NCBI GenBank assembly: GCA_054601695.1 | Contig: BAAHQB010000194.1 | Location: forward strand, 186,001-250,000 | Direction of reading: 5' to 3' | DNA: 64,000 bases | DNA from: Amorphochlora amoebiformis | Lineage: Eukaryota; Cercozoa; Chlorarachniophyceae | Part shown: positions 1-64,000 of the stretch, in pieces | How the letters are laid out: the number at the start of each line of letters is the position of its first letter | Position numbering within the stretch: position 1 is the stretch's first letter | Program-made: the position numbers and the translations under genes | The notes under the pieces: model-generated | Seen by the model: only the letters and a program-made list of their open reading frames with translations | What the model was told of the DNA's origin: nothing | Database searches by the model: none

Positions 1-646
1 TGAGTCTGTGACAGATACAATTGTGGTATTTCAATATTCACAACATGCGAAGTGCTAATATCTGAATGTACATTTGCACCCCCCCAAACAAAACCCTTTC
101 AAGGGGAGAAAAGAGCGCGTAATCGCAAAAAATCCATCGCACGCGCTGGTTGCCTCTGTTGATAGTCCCCCCGGGTGCAGACAGTGAGGGGGAGACTTGC
201 CGAGCGACGCTGCCGCACGAAATAATCTTTTGTTTTTTTTTTTCTGATCGCGGATATCAAATAATTGATATAAGGATATTAGTTCACCCATTAATGTGGA
301 TATCAAGTATTGGTCGTCGCTACATTCATTACCTTGTCATAAAATGTGACAATATATGTATATCGAATTTTTGCTATGCAGACATAGAAAATGTGATATC
401 TTAGTTGAGCATGTTCGGGAAAACCTCTAACTAATTTAGGGGCTCGAGACACTCGATCCTTGCACAATGTGACTCTGACTTCCACCTGGACATGGGGGGG
501 TATTAACTGAGCGCATCGCTGAAATTAGGTGATTTATGTCTGTGGGTACCTTTGCGTCTGCCAGCCGACATCTGGCGAATTCACCATAGAAACACTCAGA
601 GAAACCGTTCGATCCTTTGAGAGATTACACATTCAGCCCGGTGCCG
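1..646 (+). other. Upstream region of the zinc-finger gene
   Basis: Unique, moderately AT-rich sequence without (TA)n tracts, unlike the rest of the window. No convincing exon, TATA box or RNA gene was recognised. An AG at 588-589 precedes an open stretch in the frame of the zinc-finger gene, so a small upstream coding exon cannot be excluded. Otherwise this is promoter and 5' UTR. Confidence 0.4.
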
Positions 647-8104
<7,458 letters not shown>

Positions 8105-8125
8105 TCATCTATTTTGCACAGGTAT

Positions 8126-8179
<54 letters not shown>

Positions 8180-8294
8180 TTCATTTGGATTACTAGGCGT
8201 TAAAATAAATGAATAATCAATATGCATATATATATATATATATATGTAATGTATAAAAAGACATGTATGCATATGATCTGGATTACTAGGTTAT

Positions 8295-8341
<47 letters not shown>

Positions 8342-8458
8342 CATACACATAACATTTTCAGGGGCGAGCGTTGAGAAAGAGTATTGATAAGATATTTATT
8401 ATCATTTATCTTCGCGCACATTCTCCGTAACTCATATACATATATACACATAAAATAC

Positions 8459-8511
<53 letters not shown>

Positions 8512-9607
8512 GTTCTATAGTAAACATCTAAATGAGAAAAATAAAAAAAAAAATTCGATCAGTATTCCAAAAAAAGAGAAGCAGTATTCAAAAAAAAAAA
8601 AAGAGAAACATAGTTTTTTTAAAAAAAAAAAAAAAGATGGGAAAAAGTTGCGGGAGGGAGTCCACACATCTTTCTATCATATGTTAAAAACACATTTCCA
8701 TATACATATGTGTAATATACATATAACAACCACCTTACTGTGCGCCATACAATTATATATAACTAAATATTCATACGTACTCAAAACCGATATTGATTTT
8801 TCCCTCTTAAGTAAACTCATTTACAACACAACCTCTAACAGTGTCTTCCTGTTGTGAGTCTTTAGCCACACAATTGTCAGTGACTTAGAAACATGTCCAC
8901 TTAAAAACAATTGACGGTAGTAAATAAATAGTACACACACAAATCTGGACTCTTAGCCGCGTCGAACTAGCGAGCCCAAGGAGTCGTTGGGGTTTACTAT
9001 ATTATCTTCAAATCTACTAGTCTCACTGAGTCACGGTCAGTATTTGCAAAGTTTACCGTTCCCACGTGCGGACCTCGCGGTATTTTTTTACGACATTTCT
9101 ATTAGATCTACTGCATATCATATGCATGAAGATAAAATTAAAGATAAGACTAAATTATCTACAATTAGTAATACCCTGAGATGTAGTAATATTAGTAGTA
9201 TACATTATATCCATGCTAGCTTAGATGCACCATAGTCAATCTAGTTTTCATATGATATGTTATATGGATGTTAGGAGTCTCTGCAGTATATGCGAACAGC
9301 ACCCTCTAGACCCTTACTATATCTTGTATATGTATGCTTTTAATAGTTATAAACTCACTTACGATATTCAATCCTAGACTCATCAGTTGTGATACGTAGA
9401 TAAAAACTCTCTGGTTCGAGAACTATAGTAAATATAAGAATACCACGATATGAAATTCATAATTTCATCTTACTTTTCATATTCTGAGTATGAATTGTAC
9501 TCAAAGTTTATCAATTTACTAGAATTAATTGTTTCTTGCAATACTGCACTATAATCTAGATAATTTATCTCGCTTTTTCTAGTTTTTACTATCAATGATC
9601 CGTCCAG
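8105..9607. other. Convergent intergenic region
   Basis: Lies between the two stop codons. The first half has (TA)n and A-rich tracts (8535-8635). Positions 8640-9600 are unique AT-rich sequence with no recognisable exon on either strand. An AATAAA near 8922 could serve the plus-strand gene, but this is weak. Confidence 0.5.
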
Positions 9608-63959
<54,352 letters not shown>

Positions 63960-64000
63960 CTGGGGCATACGTAGGCATGGGTAAATAAGTATGCATGTAT

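Noticed and set aside
8384-8857. 157-residue Lys-rich plus-strand ORF
   Set aside because: Built from (TA)n and A-runs past the stop of the zinc-finger gene; no motif.

Overview
This is nuclear DNA of a eukaryote. Both genes found are cut into many short exons with GT-AG introns, the code is standard (all chosen frames avoid TAA, TAG and TGA, and both genes end in TAA), and TTAGGG/CCCTAA telomere-type repeats sit inside introns. Most of the window is (TA)n microsatellite. The organism cannot be named from the sequence; an intron-rich single-celled eukaryote fits best. The long open frames full of Ile-Tyr, Ser-Leu or Arg-Glu are microsatellite read-through and are not annotated as genes. Exons were found by reading both strands for islands of non-repeat sequence, then requiring GT and AG borders, matching phases and an uninterrupted frame.

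Layout. Positions 1-646 are the upstream region of a plus-strand gene. Positions 647-8104 hold this gene: 12 exons, 1,548 coding bases, 515 codons plus TAA. It encodes a protein with a long Ser/Pro-rich N-terminal half, a charged segment and three C2H2 zinc fingers. Positions 8105-9607 are the shared 3' space of two convergent genes. Positions 9608-63959 hold one very large minus-strand gene, whose 5' end lies beyond the right edge. Eighty exons of 19 to 174 bases were placed. From exon 5 (60994) to the stop (9608), 76 exons join with matching phases into one frame of 1,426 codons plus TAA. The order is: short repeat modules in the N-terminal part, a CLU (clustered mitochondria) domain, a helical middle region, kinesin-light-chain-like TPR repeats, and a C-terminal UBA-type domain. 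About 10 percent of the window is coding.

The most unusual structure is in the introns. At least seventeen exons have partial copies of their own border in the neighbouring intron, separated by (TA)n. Some arrays repeat the acceptor plus the first part of the exon. Others repeat the last part of the exon plus the donor. The largest has about 36 copies of one exon's 3' end and donor over 2.8 kb (24240-27035). These arrays look like tandem splice-site expansions and could be decoys, alternative sites or raw material for new introns.

The two genes have no evident functional link beyond their tail-to-tail arrangement. CLU proteins of other eukaryotes are cytosolic and act in mitochondrial distribution and binding of mRNAs for mitochondrial proteins; the TPR array and UBA-type end suggest added protein and ubiquitin contacts. 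Those roles are inferred from family knowledge, not shown here.
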